Positions 24,841-33,284 of a stretch of 64,000 nt of DNA are shown here, one piece after another. The position numbers were made by a program, and so were the translations under genes. The stretch is from NCBI GenBank assembly GCA_964587755.1, contig CAZPMC010000004.1, forward strand, positions 30,719 through 94,718, written 5' to 3'. A model generated the notes under the pieces. That model was not told the DNA's origin. It searched no databases and worked only from the letters and a program-made list of their open reading frames with translations. Position 1 is the stretch's first letter, and every line of letters begins with the position of its first letter. Source of the DNA: CAZPMC01 sp964587755. Its GTDB lineage: Bacteria > Bacillota > Clostridia > Acetivibrionales > DTU013.

Positions 24841-27543
24841 ATGAATACTGATAAGATTATGATTGTTGATGGTAACAGCATATTAAACAGGGCTTTCTAT
24901 GGGCTTCAGGGTGCTCAGATGCTGTCAACAAAAGAAGGTTTACACACAAATGCCATATACGGATTTTTAAATATTTTAAACAAGTATATCAATGAACAGA
25001 ATCCGCAATATTTATGCGTGGCTTTTGATCTTTCGGCACCGACCTTCAGGCATTTGGAGTTCAGCGGTTACAAGGCCAAAAGAAAAGGCATGCCTGCTGA
25101 GTTGGCCGAGCAACTTCCGGTAATGAAGCAGATACTTGAAGCTATGAATATAAAGAGCCTCGAGATGGAAGGTTATGAGGCTGACGACTTAATCGGATGC
25201 ATTTCCCGCAGTGCAGAGGAGCAGGGATTGGAAGTTTTAATTGTGACCGGAGACAGAGACTCTCTTCAGCTTGCCTCAACTAAAACAAAAATCCTACTTC
25301 CTGTGACAAAGTACGGGAAGACCGAAACCGAAGAATATGATGAACAGGGTGTAATTGACCGCTATGGGGTGACACCTGCGGAGTTTATTGATGTAAAAGG
25401 GCTTATGGGAGATCCGTCCGACAATATTCCCGGAGTACCGGGAATAGGCGAGAAGACTGCTGTTTGGCTGATTAAGGCTTTTGGAAGTATAGAAAATATC
25501 TATGACAATATCCATAGGATTGAGAAAAAAAGCGTAAAAGAAAAGCTTGAGGCGAATAAAGAGCTGGCTTTTTTAAGTAAGCGTCTTGCAACTATCACAA
25601 GAAATTTGGACAACCTTTGCTCTATTGATGAATTAAAAATAAAGGACTTCAATAGACCGAAGCTTTATGAGATATTTAAACGGCTTGAGTTCAGAAGCTT
25701 TATTGAAAAATTTGGCCTTGACGAGGATGGAGGCTTTTCGAAAGTTCAAAATCCGGGACAAAAGCTTGACTTCATTATGGTAGATGATATTCTGGCTCTC
25801 GCCCAGCTGGCTTCTACTATAAAGCAAGAGGGCTGGGCATCAATATTTTATCTTTTAGACCGGATAAACAATTTTGAATCCAGACTGGTTGGCTTGGCGC
25901 TGTCATGGAGAAATGGAAACGCATATATTAAAATTGGTGACGGAATTAGCGAGGAACAGTTTTTACAACAATTTAAACCGGTCTTTTCCGATTCTGATGT
26001 AAAATTTTATGGGCATGATTTAAAGGGTTTGATCGTTTACCTTAAATGGAAGGACATTTCCTTTAACGGGTTGTTCTTTGATACCATGATTGGTGCATAT
26101 ATCCTGAATCCGACCGGGAACACCTACACAGTATCTGAGCTGACGGAAGAATATTTGAATTATGTGATTGAACCGATCGAAAAATTAAGCGGTAAGGGTA
26201 AAAACTTTATGCCTTTTTCTGAAATACCCGTCGAATTACTCTCAAAAACAGCAGTTAGACACAGCAGGGCAGTAATGGAGCTGAAAGATGTTATTGGGCA
26301 GCATATTGAAGAAAACGGGCAGGAGGATTTGTTTTACGACATTGAGCTGCCGCTGATAGAAGTACTGGCGGATATGGAACACAGGGGATTTAAGGTTAAT
26401 ATTGAGAAGCTTGAAGAGTTTTCGGCACGCCTTGATGAAAAAATTTTGGATGCGGAACAAAAAATATATGAGCTTGCAGGGGAGACCTTTAATATAAATT
26501 CTCCTAAGCAATTAGGAATTATCTTATTTGAGAAGCTAGGACTGCCTCCAGTAAAAAAAACCAAAACAGGCTATTCCACCGATGCCGGGGTAATTGAGCA
26601 ATTGGCACAAAAGCATCCTGCAGTTGCTTTGATTCTATACTACAGACAGTTGGTAAAATTAAAATCCACATATGCACAGGGGCTGTTAAATGTAGTCAAT
26701 CCGAAAACCGGACGCATTCATTCAAGCTTCAATCAGACTGTGACGGCTACCGGCAGAATCAGCTCAACTGAACCAAACCTTCAGAATATTCCTATTAAGC
26801 TTGAAATGGGAAGAGAAATAAGAAAGGTTTTTGTACCGGAAAACAATGAGTTTATTCTGTCGGATGCAGACTATTCACAGATCGAGCTAAGAGTACTTGC
26901 CCACATAACAGGTGATGATAATATGATATCTGCATTTAAAAACGATGAAGACATTCATACGGCAACTGCGGCTGCTGTTTTTAAGGTTCCTGCAGGTGAA
27001 GTAACACCTCTTCTGCGCTCACGGGCAAAGGCTGTAAACTTTGGAATTGTTTACGGGATAAGTGATTTTAGCTTAGCAAAGGATATAGGAATAACAAGAA
27101 AAGAAGCTCGTCTTTATATAGACCAGTATTTAGAAAGATACCCCGGGGTTAAGCGTTATATGCATGACACAGTTGAATATGGTAAGAAATATGGATTTGT
27201 AGAAACTATGTTTAAGAGAAGACGTTATTTGCCGGAGCTCAAATCCAGTAATTTCAATATAAGAGCCTTCGGGGAAAGAGTTGCAATGAATATGCCTATC
27301 CAGGGTACAGCGGCAGATATTATTAAAATTGCTATGGTTAAGGTATACACAGAACTAACTTCACATAAAATGAAATCAGGAATGATATTACAGGTCCATG
27401 ACGAGCTGATAATTGAAACTCATGTCAGCGAAAAGGAGCGTGTGGAGGAGATTTTACAGCGGTGTATGCAGGATGCTGTTAAACTGGACATACCTCTTAT
27501 AGCCGAGGTTAAAACAGGCTCAAACTGGTATGAGACAAATTAA
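24841..27543 (+). CDS. polA: DNA polymerase I
   Basis: A 900-residue family A polymerase for Okazaki-fragment processing and repair. The 5'-3' exonuclease domain occupies about residues 1-290 (MIVDGNSILNRAFYG, VTGDRDSLQL, GDPSDNIPGVPGIGEKTA). The middle 3'-5' exonuclease domain (about 310-490) lacks the acidic DxE of Exo I, so proofreading is probably lost, as in Bacillus-type PolA. The polymerase domain has motif A DYSQIELRVLAHI, motif B RSRAKAVNFGIVYG and motif C QVHDELIIE. The ATG follows GGAGG. coaE lies 30 bases downstream. Confidence 0.97.
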   Translation: MNTDKIMIVDGNSILNRAFYGLQGAQMLSTKEGLHTNAIYGFLNILNKYINEQNPQYLCVAFDLSAPTFRHLEFSGYKAKRKGMPAELAEQLPVMKQILEAMNIKSLEMEGYEADDLIGCISRSAEEQGLEVLIVTGDRDSLQLASTKTKILLPVTKYGKTETEEYDEQGVIDRYGVTPAEFIDVKGLMGDPSDNIPGVPGIGEKTAVWLIKAFGSIENIYDNIHRIEKKSVKEKLEANKELAFLSKRLATITRNLDNLCSIDELKIKDFNRPKLYEIFKRLEFRSFIEKFGLDEDGGFSKVQNPGQKLDFIMVDDILALAQLASTIKQEGWASIFYLLDRINNFESRLVGLALSWRNGNAYIKIGDGISEEQFLQQFKPVFSDSDVKFYGHDLKGLIVYLKWKDISFNGLFFDTMIGAYILNPTGNTYTVSELTEEYLNYVIEPIEKLSGKGKNFMPFSEIPVELLSKTAVRHSRAVMELKDVIGQHIEENGQEDLFYDIELPLIEVLADMEHRGFKVNIEKLEEFSARLDEKILDAEQKIYELAGETFNINSPKQLGIILFEKLGLPPVKKTKTGYSTDAGVIEQLAQKHPAVALILYYRQLVKLKSTYAQGLLNVVNPKTGRIHSSFNQTVTATGRISSTEPNLQNIPIKLEMGREIRKVFVPENNEFILSDADYSQIELRVLAHITGDDNMISAFKNDEDIHTATAAAVFKVPAGEVTPLLRSRAKAVNFGIVYGISDFSLAKDIGITRKEARLYIDQYLERYPGVKRYMHDTVEYGKKYGFVETMFKRRRYLPELKSSNFNIRAFGERVAMNMPIQGTAADIIKIAMVKVYTELTSHKMKSGMILQVHDELIIETHVSEKERVEEILQRCMQDAVKLDIPLIAEVKTGSNWYETN

Positions 27544-27573
27544 ATGCTTCTGGCACAGGTTTAGTCGGAAAGG

Positions 27574-28191
27574 ATGAGTGGTTTGAAAATTATTGGAGTT
27601 ACTGGAGGTATAGGAAGCGGGAAAAGCACAGCTTCAAGTGCACTTAGGGATCTTGGGGCTGCAGTGCTTGATGCGGATATAATCTCAAGAAATGTTACTG
27701 CCCCTGGAGGCAGGGCATTTGATGAGCTGGTAGAATACTTCGGAGAACAGATTGTTAAGGAGGATGGGGAGCTTAATCGTGAGCTGTTGGCAGATTTGGC
27801 TTTTAGCGACAAGGTACAGCAGCATGCATTAAATTGTATTACTCATAAATACATTATAGAAAAAATATATGATACCATAGAAATTCTTAAAAATAATAAT
27901 AAATGTGATATAGCAGTTATTGATGCTCCTATTCCACTTGAAAAGGGCTTTCTCGATCTGGCAGATGAGGTGTGGGTAATAGTTGCCGATCAGGAGACAA
28001 GAATTAAAAGGGTGATGGACAGAAGTGGCTATTCATACGAGGAAGTTGTGAAACGTATTGAAGCTCAACCGACAGAAGAGGAATATAAAAAGCTTGCAAA
28101 TGAAGTAATATATAACAACGGAACACCGGAAGAGCTTGAGCAGGCTATTGTAAGACTATTTTTACAAAAAAAGCAGGAATGGCAGCGATAA
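27574..28191 (+). CDS. coaE: Dephospho-CoA kinase
   Basis: CoaE phosphorylates the ribose 3'-OH of dephospho-CoA, the last step of CoA synthesis. The 205 residues start with IIGVTGGIGSGKSTAS (Walker A), then LGAAVLDADIISR, and later DAPIPLEKGFLDLADEVWVI and RSGYSYEEVVKRIEAQ. A TTG three codons later (27583), better spaced from AAAGGA, may be the true start and would give the usual MKIIGxTGG opening. It is part of the polA-coaE-transglycosylase run. Confidence 0.95.
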   Translation: MSGLKIIGVTGGIGSGKSTASSALRDLGAAVLDADIISRNVTAPGGRAFDELVEYFGEQIVKEDGELNRELLADLAFSDKVQQHALNCITHKYIIEKIYDTIEILKNNNKCDIAVIDAPIPLEKGFLDLADEVWVIVADQETRIKRVMDRSGYSYEEVVKRIEAQPTEEEYKKLANEVIYNNGTPEELEQAIVRLFLQKKQEWQR

Positions 28192-28192
28192 A

Positions 28193-28723
28193 ATGAAACG
28201 TGTTATTGTAATATTGATTTTGGTCTTTATTGCTCTGATAATGGTTTTTACTGCTGTAAGGTTTATTTATCCTAACAAATACAGCGCTTATATAAAACAG
28301 TATTCAGAAAAGTATGATATAGACCCATATCTTGTACAGGCAATTATAAAAGCTGAAAGTAACTTTAGGCCTGACGCCATATCGCGAAAAAACGCCAGAG
28401 GTTTAATGCAGATTTCTGAAATTACAGGCGCATGGGGTGCACAAAAGCTTAAAATAGAGAATTATTCAGAGGAAATGTTGTTTGATGTTGAAACAAACAT
28501 TACTATCGGCTGTTGGTATTTATCAGTTTTATACACCGAATTCGGCGACACTGACCTTGTATTAGCAGCCTACAACGCTGGCAGTGGAAATGTATCCCGT
28601 TGGCTTAAGAACAGAAAGCTTAGTTCTGACGGAAGAAAACTTGACAAGATTCCCTTCAAAGAGACGGAGCAATACTTAACCAGAGTAAAAAATAATTACA
28701 AAATATACAAAATACTTTACTAA
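28193..28723 (+). CDS. Lytic transglycosylase, SLT (Slt70-like) domain
   Basis: A 176-residue protein with an N-terminal membrane segment (residues 4-24) and a soluble lytic transglycosylase domain. The catalytic glutamate is in IIKAESNFRPDAISRKNARGLMQI (about residues 50-73), and the later motif reads LVLAAYNAGSGNVSRWL. It cleaves the MurNAc-GlcNAc bond with formation of 1,6-anhydro ends. It starts one base after the coaE stop, so it is co-transcribed with coaE. Confidence 0.92.
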   Translation: MKRVIVILILVFIALIMVFTAVRFIYPNKYSAYIKQYSEKYDIDPYLVQAIIKAESNFRPDAISRKNARGLMQISEITGAWGAQKLKIENYSEEMLFDVETNITIGCWYLSVLYTEFGDTDLVLAAYNAGSGNVSRWLKNRKLSSDGRKLDKIPFKETEQYLTRVKNNYKIYKILY

Positions 28724-28777
28724 AATGAATAATAATGGTACTTTATACTAAGAGAACTTGAAAAGGCCATAGGAGGA

Positions 28778-29122
28778 ATGGAAATGTTTTCTGAACTACT
28801 TTTTGAAAGAGATATTCTTTATCCCACAGACAATAGCAACGATCCAGGAAGTATCCATTTACAAGTTTATTCTCCGAATGATAAAGCCAAAATACCTGTT
28901 GTCATAGAATGCAAAACAAATCATTCTGCCATTAAATACATTGACACTATTTTGAGAATCGTTCAAAGCGACATTTTCGACAGAATAGTAATCGATTTGA
29001 AAAAGAGTGCCGATGTTTATATAAAGAACAACAACCCGGATATAACAGAATTTGATGGCTATAACCATGTACTTGTCAAGTTTACAGATGGCGGGATTGA
29101 ATATATTGGTGTCAACATATAA
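28778..29122 (+). CDS. Unknown 114-residue protein
   Basis: I do not recognise a family. The product is acidic, soluble, with no membrane segment or signal peptide. The pattern of alternating strands and helices (IPVVIECKTNHSAIKYIDTILRIV, FDRIVIDLKKSADVYIK) and the ending VLVKFTDGGIEYIGVNI suggest a compact alpha/beta domain. AGGAGG precedes the ATG by 7 bases. It stands between the transglycosylase and diguanylate cyclase genes, in the same direction. Confidence 0.75.
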   Translation: MEMFSELLFERDILYPTDNSNDPGSIHLQVYSPNDKAKIPVVIECKTNHSAIKYIDTILRIVQSDIFDRIVIDLKKSADVYIKNNNPDITEFDGYNHVLVKFTDGGIEYIGVNI

Positions 29123-29162
29123 CTTTCTAATAAATTTAATTATTTGATAAGGCGCTGATATT

Positions 29163-30287
29163 ATGGGGCAAAATATGTCCGGACAGGAGCAAGACAAGGT
29201 TAGAAATAATACGAATAATTATCTTGCCAAGCACAACAATGTTCTTTTACTTTCATATAGATGGCTTATTTTCCTATTTTCTGTGATATCATGCACCGCA
29301 GGCATAAAACTAGATTCAAGAGGATATTCAATTCTTGAGTCACTGGCGTTGGTGGCAGTGTATAACGGCGCTGCTACAGTGACCTTTTCAAAGCATGGAA
29401 GAAAATATGCGTCATTAATATCATACCTTGATGTAATTGCCATGGCGTTGCTTATATTCTTTTCAGGAGGAATAAATTCTGAGCTGTATGTCTTTTTGTT
29501 CTTTATTATAGGCTTTTCATCGACTCATAATGATGTTTCATTGCCCCTTAAGGTGGCATCGGTATCTGTGTTGTTTTATTCTGCTGTTTGCATATATTCT
29601 GACAAATTCTTTTCGGTGGGTATGGACTACGTAACTGTTGTCATCAGGGGACTGCTTTTTTTAATGGCAGCATTTGCAATATGCAAGTTTAGTTATGAGG
29701 TTAAAAAATATGATGAAATGCGAAAAAGGGAGTTTCGAATTGCCAGGACGGACAAGCTTACCGGTCTTGCAAACAGACATTATTTTGACCAAAAACTAAA
29801 AGATGAAGTAGAATATGTTAGAAGGACAGGGTCTGTCCTGAATATACTAATGTTTGATATCGACAATTTTAAAGGGTTTAATGACAGATATGGACATGTT
29901 TCAGGGGACAAGCTTCTGGTACTGTTCTCAAACATTATAAAGCAATGTGTAAGAAATTCTGACATACCTGTCCGCTATGGTGGAGAGGAGTTCCTTATAT
30001 TGATAAGGGATTTGGACATATTTTTAGCCAAAAGTGTTGCTGACAGGATAAGAAAGCAGCTTGAAAAGCAGCGCATCTATATTGAAAGCCAGAATGAAAA
30101 GCTGAAATTGACGGTAAGCTGCGGTGTGGCGCAGTTTCCGACCCATTCATCAAATATTAAGGAAGCAATCGAAAAAGCAGATAACGCGCTTTACTATGCA
30201 AAAGCTATAGGAAAAAATATTGTCGTATCCTATAATGAATTGGGTCTAAGCCGTGATATAATTGACAATGATCAGGCTAGACGCTAA
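29163..30287 (+). CDS. Membrane diguanylate cyclase (GGDEF)
   Basis: 374 residues. The N-terminal half has about five or six membrane segments (residues 25-180) of no named sensor type. The C-terminal GGDEF domain begins with DKLTGLANRHYFDQ and holds FDIDNFKGFNDRYGH, the active site RYGGEEF (about residues 275-281) and, five residues before it, RNSD, a fit to the RxxD inhibitory I-site. It should make c-di-GMP from two GTP with product inhibition. Its end overlaps the convergent DUF2304 gene by 4 bases. Confidence 0.94.
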   Translation: MGQNMSGQEQDKVRNNTNNYLAKHNNVLLLSYRWLIFLFSVISCTAGIKLDSRGYSILESLALVAVYNGAATVTFSKHGRKYASLISYLDVIAMALLIFFSGGINSELYVFLFFIIGFSSTHNDVSLPLKVASVSVLFYSAVCIYSDKFFSVGMDYVTVVIRGLLFLMAAFAICKFSYEVKKYDEMRKREFRIARTDKLTGLANRHYFDQKLKDEVEYVRRTGSVLNILMFDIDNFKGFNDRYGHVSGDKLLVLFSNIIKQCVRNSDIPVRYGGEEFLILIRDLDIFLAKSVADRIRKQLEKQRIYIESQNEKLKLTVSCGVAQFPTHSSNIKEAIEKADNALYYAKAIGKNIVVSYNELGLSRDIIDNDQARR

Positions 30288-30643
30288 TCCTTTTCCCCTG
30301 AAAATTTATCAAGCTCCATTTTTATAATACCGATTTCCTGTGTAAGAGTTTTCACACGATTTGCATACCGTGATACTGCAATTGTCAGGGTAAATATTAT
30401 TAGAAGCATAAAAAAGATGATTAATAGAAAAAGAGTATTTACAGGTTCAACTATATTCAAAAGCTTTGAGATTTTTTTAATTAAATCCGGGAATACAGCC
30501 ATAACCAAAAAGAATGTGGCAGTAAGCAGCCATATAAGAGTATATTTTAATTCTATTTTTTTATTACGCAGCATTGCAATAACGTAAATAAGGAAAAGAA
30601 GTGAAGCTGCAATCATTATTATCTGAAGTCTAGTGTTCATCAT
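30284..30643 (-). CDS. DUF2304 domain-containing membrane protein
   Basis: A 119-residue protein with three hydrophobic segments (LQIIMIAASLLFLIYVIAML, TLIWLLTATFFLVMAVFPDL, LFLLIIFFMLLIIFTLTIAV) and a short charged C-terminal helix, as in DUF2304. Such genes usually sit directly after a GT2 glycosyltransferase, as here, where the two overlap by 14 bases. The function is unknown, probably in lipid-linked sugar transfer. Confidence 0.85.
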   Translation of the reverse strand: MMNTRLQIIMIAASLLFLIYVIAMLRNKKIELKYTLIWLLTATFFLVMAVFPDLIKKISKLLNIVEPVNTLFLLIIFFMLLIIFTLTIAVSRYANRVKTLTQEIGIIKMELDKFSGEKD

Positions 30644-31346
30644 AAGTCTCCTTGCCTTTTTTGTAATAGATTGATGCTATTATGATTGCAAGAGTAACCT
30701 TAATCATATAATAAACCGATTTAATATTAGTAATTGAGGATTTACCCTGAGCACGCGGATGCATTATAACAGGAATCTCACTGATTTTCAGATTGTACTT
30801 TGCGGCATTGACAAGGGATTCCGGCTCAGGGTAGTCCCTTGGGTAATCAGTAGAGAATAATTTAATTGCTTTCCGGTCACAGGCTCGAAAGCCTGAGGTC
30901 GGATCCTTTATTTTCTGGCCGGTAAAAAGGTAAATAAGATTTGAAAAGTACCTTATACCAAGCCTTCGTAACCTTGAGGATTGAAATCCTTCGCCTGATA
31001 TAAAACGTGAACCGACACAGATATTTGCACCTTTTTTAAGCTCAGAAAAAAGCATTTTAATAAATCTTGGGTCGTGCTGTCCGTCACCGTCAACCTGCAC
31101 TGCAAAATCGTAACCTTTATAGCGGGCATATATATAGCCTGCCTGAACAGCCCCGCCAATGCCTAAGTTGACAGGCAGGTCGATAACATCTACACTGTGC
31201 TCCTTGCATATTTCTAAAGTGTTGTCATCAGAGCTGTCATTTACTACAACGATATCACATTCAGGGCAGTGGATTTTCAGTTCTTTTAATAGCCCCGGCA
31301 GGTTATGCTCTTCATTGTAAGCTGGTACAATCACAATCGATTTCAT
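30630..31346 (-). CDS. Glycosyltransferase family 2 (polyprenol-phosphate sugar transferase type)
   Basis: A 238-residue GT-A enzyme with IVPAYNEEHNLPGLL, the nucleotide-binding VVNDSSDDNT and the metal-binding VQVDGDGQHDP (DxD). FRACDRKA and a short C-terminal hydrophobic stretch (VTLAIIIASIYY) follow. It resembles dolichol/undecaprenyl-phosphate mannosyl- or glucosyltransferases. It is co-translated with the DUF2304 protein, which lacks catalytic motifs and may be its membrane partner. The sugar is not known. Confidence 0.9.
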   Translation of the reverse strand: MKSIVIVPAYNEEHNLPGLLKELKIHCPECDIVVVNDSSDDNTLEICKEHSVDVIDLPVNLGIGGAVQAGYIYARYKGYDFAVQVDGDGQHDPRFIKMLFSELKKGANICVGSRFISGEGFQSSRLRRLGIRYFSNLIYLFTGQKIKDPTSGFRACDRKAIKLFSTDYPRDYPEPESLVNAAKYNLKISEIPVIMHPRAQGKSSITNIKSVYYMIKVTLAIIIASIYYKKGKETYDEH

Positions 31347-31442
31347 TTGTACATCCTTATTTCTTTATTTAATTTCGCAGCTATATATAAGTATATCCCT
31401 TTTTTACTAACCGGACAATATAGGGGCAAATATCTGTGTGGC

Positions 31443-32456
31443 CTATAATGTTCTTCCCACTGCTTCGCAAACAGGCCTGAGCTCCTTCATAAGCTGGTCG
31501 AATTTCTCAGGTCTTAGCGACTGGGGGCCGTCACTCAAAGCGTTAGGGGGGTCAAGATGTACTTCTATGATTAGTCCGTCAGCACCTGTAGCAACTGCAC
31601 CCTTTGAAAGTGACGGTACATATCTCCAATTACCTGCAGCGTGGCTGGGGTCAACTACAATTGGCAGGTGGGACAATTCCTTAATAACCGGGATTGCACT
31701 CATGTCAATGGTGTTTCTGGTAGAAGTCTCATATGTGCGTATTCCTCTTTCGCACAAAATAATATTTTCATTGCCTGACGCCATAATGTATTCTGCCGCC
31801 ATGAGCCATTCTTCGATTGTGGCAGCCAATCCCCGTTTCAAAAGAATTGGCTTTGAAGTCATCCCCACCTCCTGAAGGAGCCGGAAGTTTTGCATATTTC
31901 TGGCGCCTATTTGGATAATATCGGTGTAAGATGCTACAAGCTCAACATCCCGTGTGTCTACCACCTCGGTTACTATTTTCATGCCCGTCTTTTCCCGGGC
32001 GCAGGCCAGAATTTTTAAACCGTCTTCCTCCAGACCTTGAAAGGAATAGGGAGAAGAGCGGGGTTTAAAGGCACCGCCCCGTAAAATCTTAGCACCGGAG
32101 CGTGACACCTTGTCGGCAGTTTCTAAAAAAGTGCCCTCGCTTTCAATTGCACAAGGACCTGCCATTACAATAATTTCTTTTCCTCCGATTTTAATGCCGT
32201 CTGCATCAACAACTGTAGGATTGTGTTTTAATTCCTTACCGGCTAATTTGTAAGGCTTCATAATCGGAACTATGTTTTCGACACCGGGTAATAATAAAAT
32301 AGTATTGATATTTAAATGTCTTTTGTCACCAATTGCACCTATTACTGTTTTTATCTCCCCGAAAATAGGGTGTGTTTTAAATCCAAGCTCTGCAAGCTTC
32401 TGCTCTACGTTGCCGATATCAGCTTTGGTAGCATTGTCCTTCATTACAATAATCAT
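31443..32456 (-). CDS. aroF: 3-deoxy-7-phosphoheptulonate synthase (DAHP synthase, type I beta)
   Basis: DAHP synthase condenses PEP and erythrose 4-phosphate, the first step of aromatic amino acid synthesis. The 337 residues start with a ferredoxin-like regulatory domain (about 1-70, MIIVMKDNATKADI onward), followed by the barrel: VMAGPCAIESE, LRGGAFKPRSSPYSFQG, KRGLAATIEEWLMAAEYI, VDPSHAAG, and DGLIIEVHLDPPNALSDGPQSL. The ATG at 32456 has GGGAGG upstream. A T-box leader with its own promoter precedes it, so expression should respond to an uncharged tRNA. The regulatory domain suggests Phe/Tyr feedback as well. Confidence 0.95.
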   Translation of the reverse strand: MIIVMKDNATKADIGNVEQKLAELGFKTHPIFGEIKTVIGAIGDKRHLNINTILLLPGVENIVPIMKPYKLAGKELKHNPTVVDADGIKIGGKEIIVMAGPCAIESEGTFLETADKVSRSGAKILRGGAFKPRSSPYSFQGLEEDGLKILACAREKTGMKIVTEVVDTRDVELVASYTDIIQIGARNMQNFRLLQEVGMTSKPILLKRGLAATIEEWLMAAEYIMASGNENIILCERGIRTYETSTRNTIDMSAIPVIKELSHLPIVVDPSHAAGNWRYVPSLSKGAVATGADGLIIEVHLDPPNALSDGPQSLRPEKFDQLMKELRPVCEAVGRTL

Positions 32457-32476
32457 AAGAAAACCTCCCTCAAAGT

Positions 32477-32513
32477 AAAAATAAAACTCTTCATCTGCTA
32501 TGAGACGAAGAGT
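32477..32513 (-). terminator. Regulated terminator of the aroF T-box
   Basis: On the minus strand ACTCTTCGTCT pairs with AGATGAAGAGT (11 bp, one G-U) followed by TTTTATTTTT. It is mutually exclusive with the T-box antiterminator just upstream. Confidence 0.9.
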
Positions 32514-32746
32514 CATCCTCCACGCGGTACCACTCAAATTGGTAAAAAACCCAGCTTAATAACGTACTATCATACGTATATCCCTGTAACGTGGGATTAA
32601 CGGCACAGCCTACTGTAGATATTCAGCCTGCAGCTCTAAGGGGAACTTCAACCGGTTTACTTCACCAGGCTTCCACCAACCCCGGCTCTCTTTGGAATCA
32701 CCCGGCATACTTTCCCTTTTCATTGCTTTTCCCAATTATTATAAAT
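32477..32746 (-). promoter_or_regulatory. T-box riboswitch leader of aroF
   Basis: On the minus strand the leader carries the hallmark TGGTACCGCG (window 32523-32532) that pairs with the tRNA acceptor end in the antiterminator. Upstream is a stem I with the typical AGAGAG-CCGGGG-TTGGTGGAAGCC apical region (about 32665-32690). An AGTA element and a CCGG/CCGG helix frame a probable specifier loop, where GAAG-TTC (TTC at 32643-32645) suggests a phenylalanine codon. The codon choice is tentative. A terminator (32477-32513) ends the leader. Confidence 0.9.
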
Positions 32747-32747
32747 A

Positions 32748-32776
32748 AGAATAGCATGAAGAATTTTTAATGTCAA
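32748..32776 (-). promoter_or_regulatory. Promoter of the aroF T-box transcript
   Basis: On the minus strand TTGACA (32771-32776), 17-base spacer, TATTCT (32748-32753), placed just before the leader. Confidence 0.7.
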
Positions 32777-32838
32777 CAATGCTTTTTAATGTTTATTATA
32801 TGGTATAATAAAATAAATGTTTCATAGGAGGTAAGCAG

Positions 32839-33282
32839 ATGAGCGAACTACAGGTAGTTGTATTCAGTTTAAACAATCAGCTGTTCGGAGTTGAAGCTGC
32901 ACAAGTATTTCAGATAATAAAATACCAAGAGCTTTCAAAAATGAAAAAAATGCCGCCCTTTATTGATGGGGTTTTAAGCTATATGGATGAACGGACACTC
33001 CCTGTAATAAATCTTTCAAAAAGATTCCGTCTTGAGGAGACTGAGCCCACAAGGAAATCAAAAATATTGGTCATAAACCTGGACGAAAAGCTGGCAGGCT
33101 TTATCGTAGACGATGTGACTGAAATAGTGAGGTTTGAGGACTCCGATGTTGAACTGGCTCCTGTTACTACCAGCAACGAGGCAAAATCATATATTACAAA
33201 GGTAGGCAAGAGGGCAGACAAGCTTATCTCTATTATCGACTTTAATAAGGTTTTAACTCAGGAAGAAATAAATAAACTCTAA
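32839..33282 (+). CDS. cheW: CheW-like chemotaxis adaptor
   Basis: A 147-residue single CheW domain: VVFSLNNQLFGVEAAQVFQII at the start, GVLSYMDERTLPVINLSKRF in the middle, and ILVINLDEKLAGFIVDDVTEIV. CheW couples chemoreceptors to the kinase CheA. No CheA, receptor or other chemotaxis gene lies nearby, so the partner is elsewhere or it serves another CheA-like pathway. AGGAGG precedes the ATG, and a TATAAT box lies about 30 bases upstream. It is convergent with ychF, two bases apart. Confidence 0.92.
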   Translation: MSELQVVVFSLNNQLFGVEAAQVFQIIKYQELSKMKKMPPFIDGVLSYMDERTLPVINLSKRFRLEETEPTRKSKILVINLDEKLAGFIVDDVTEIVRFEDSDVELAPVTTSNEAKSYITKVGKRADKLISIIDFNKVLTQEEINKL

Positions 33283-33284
33283 TA

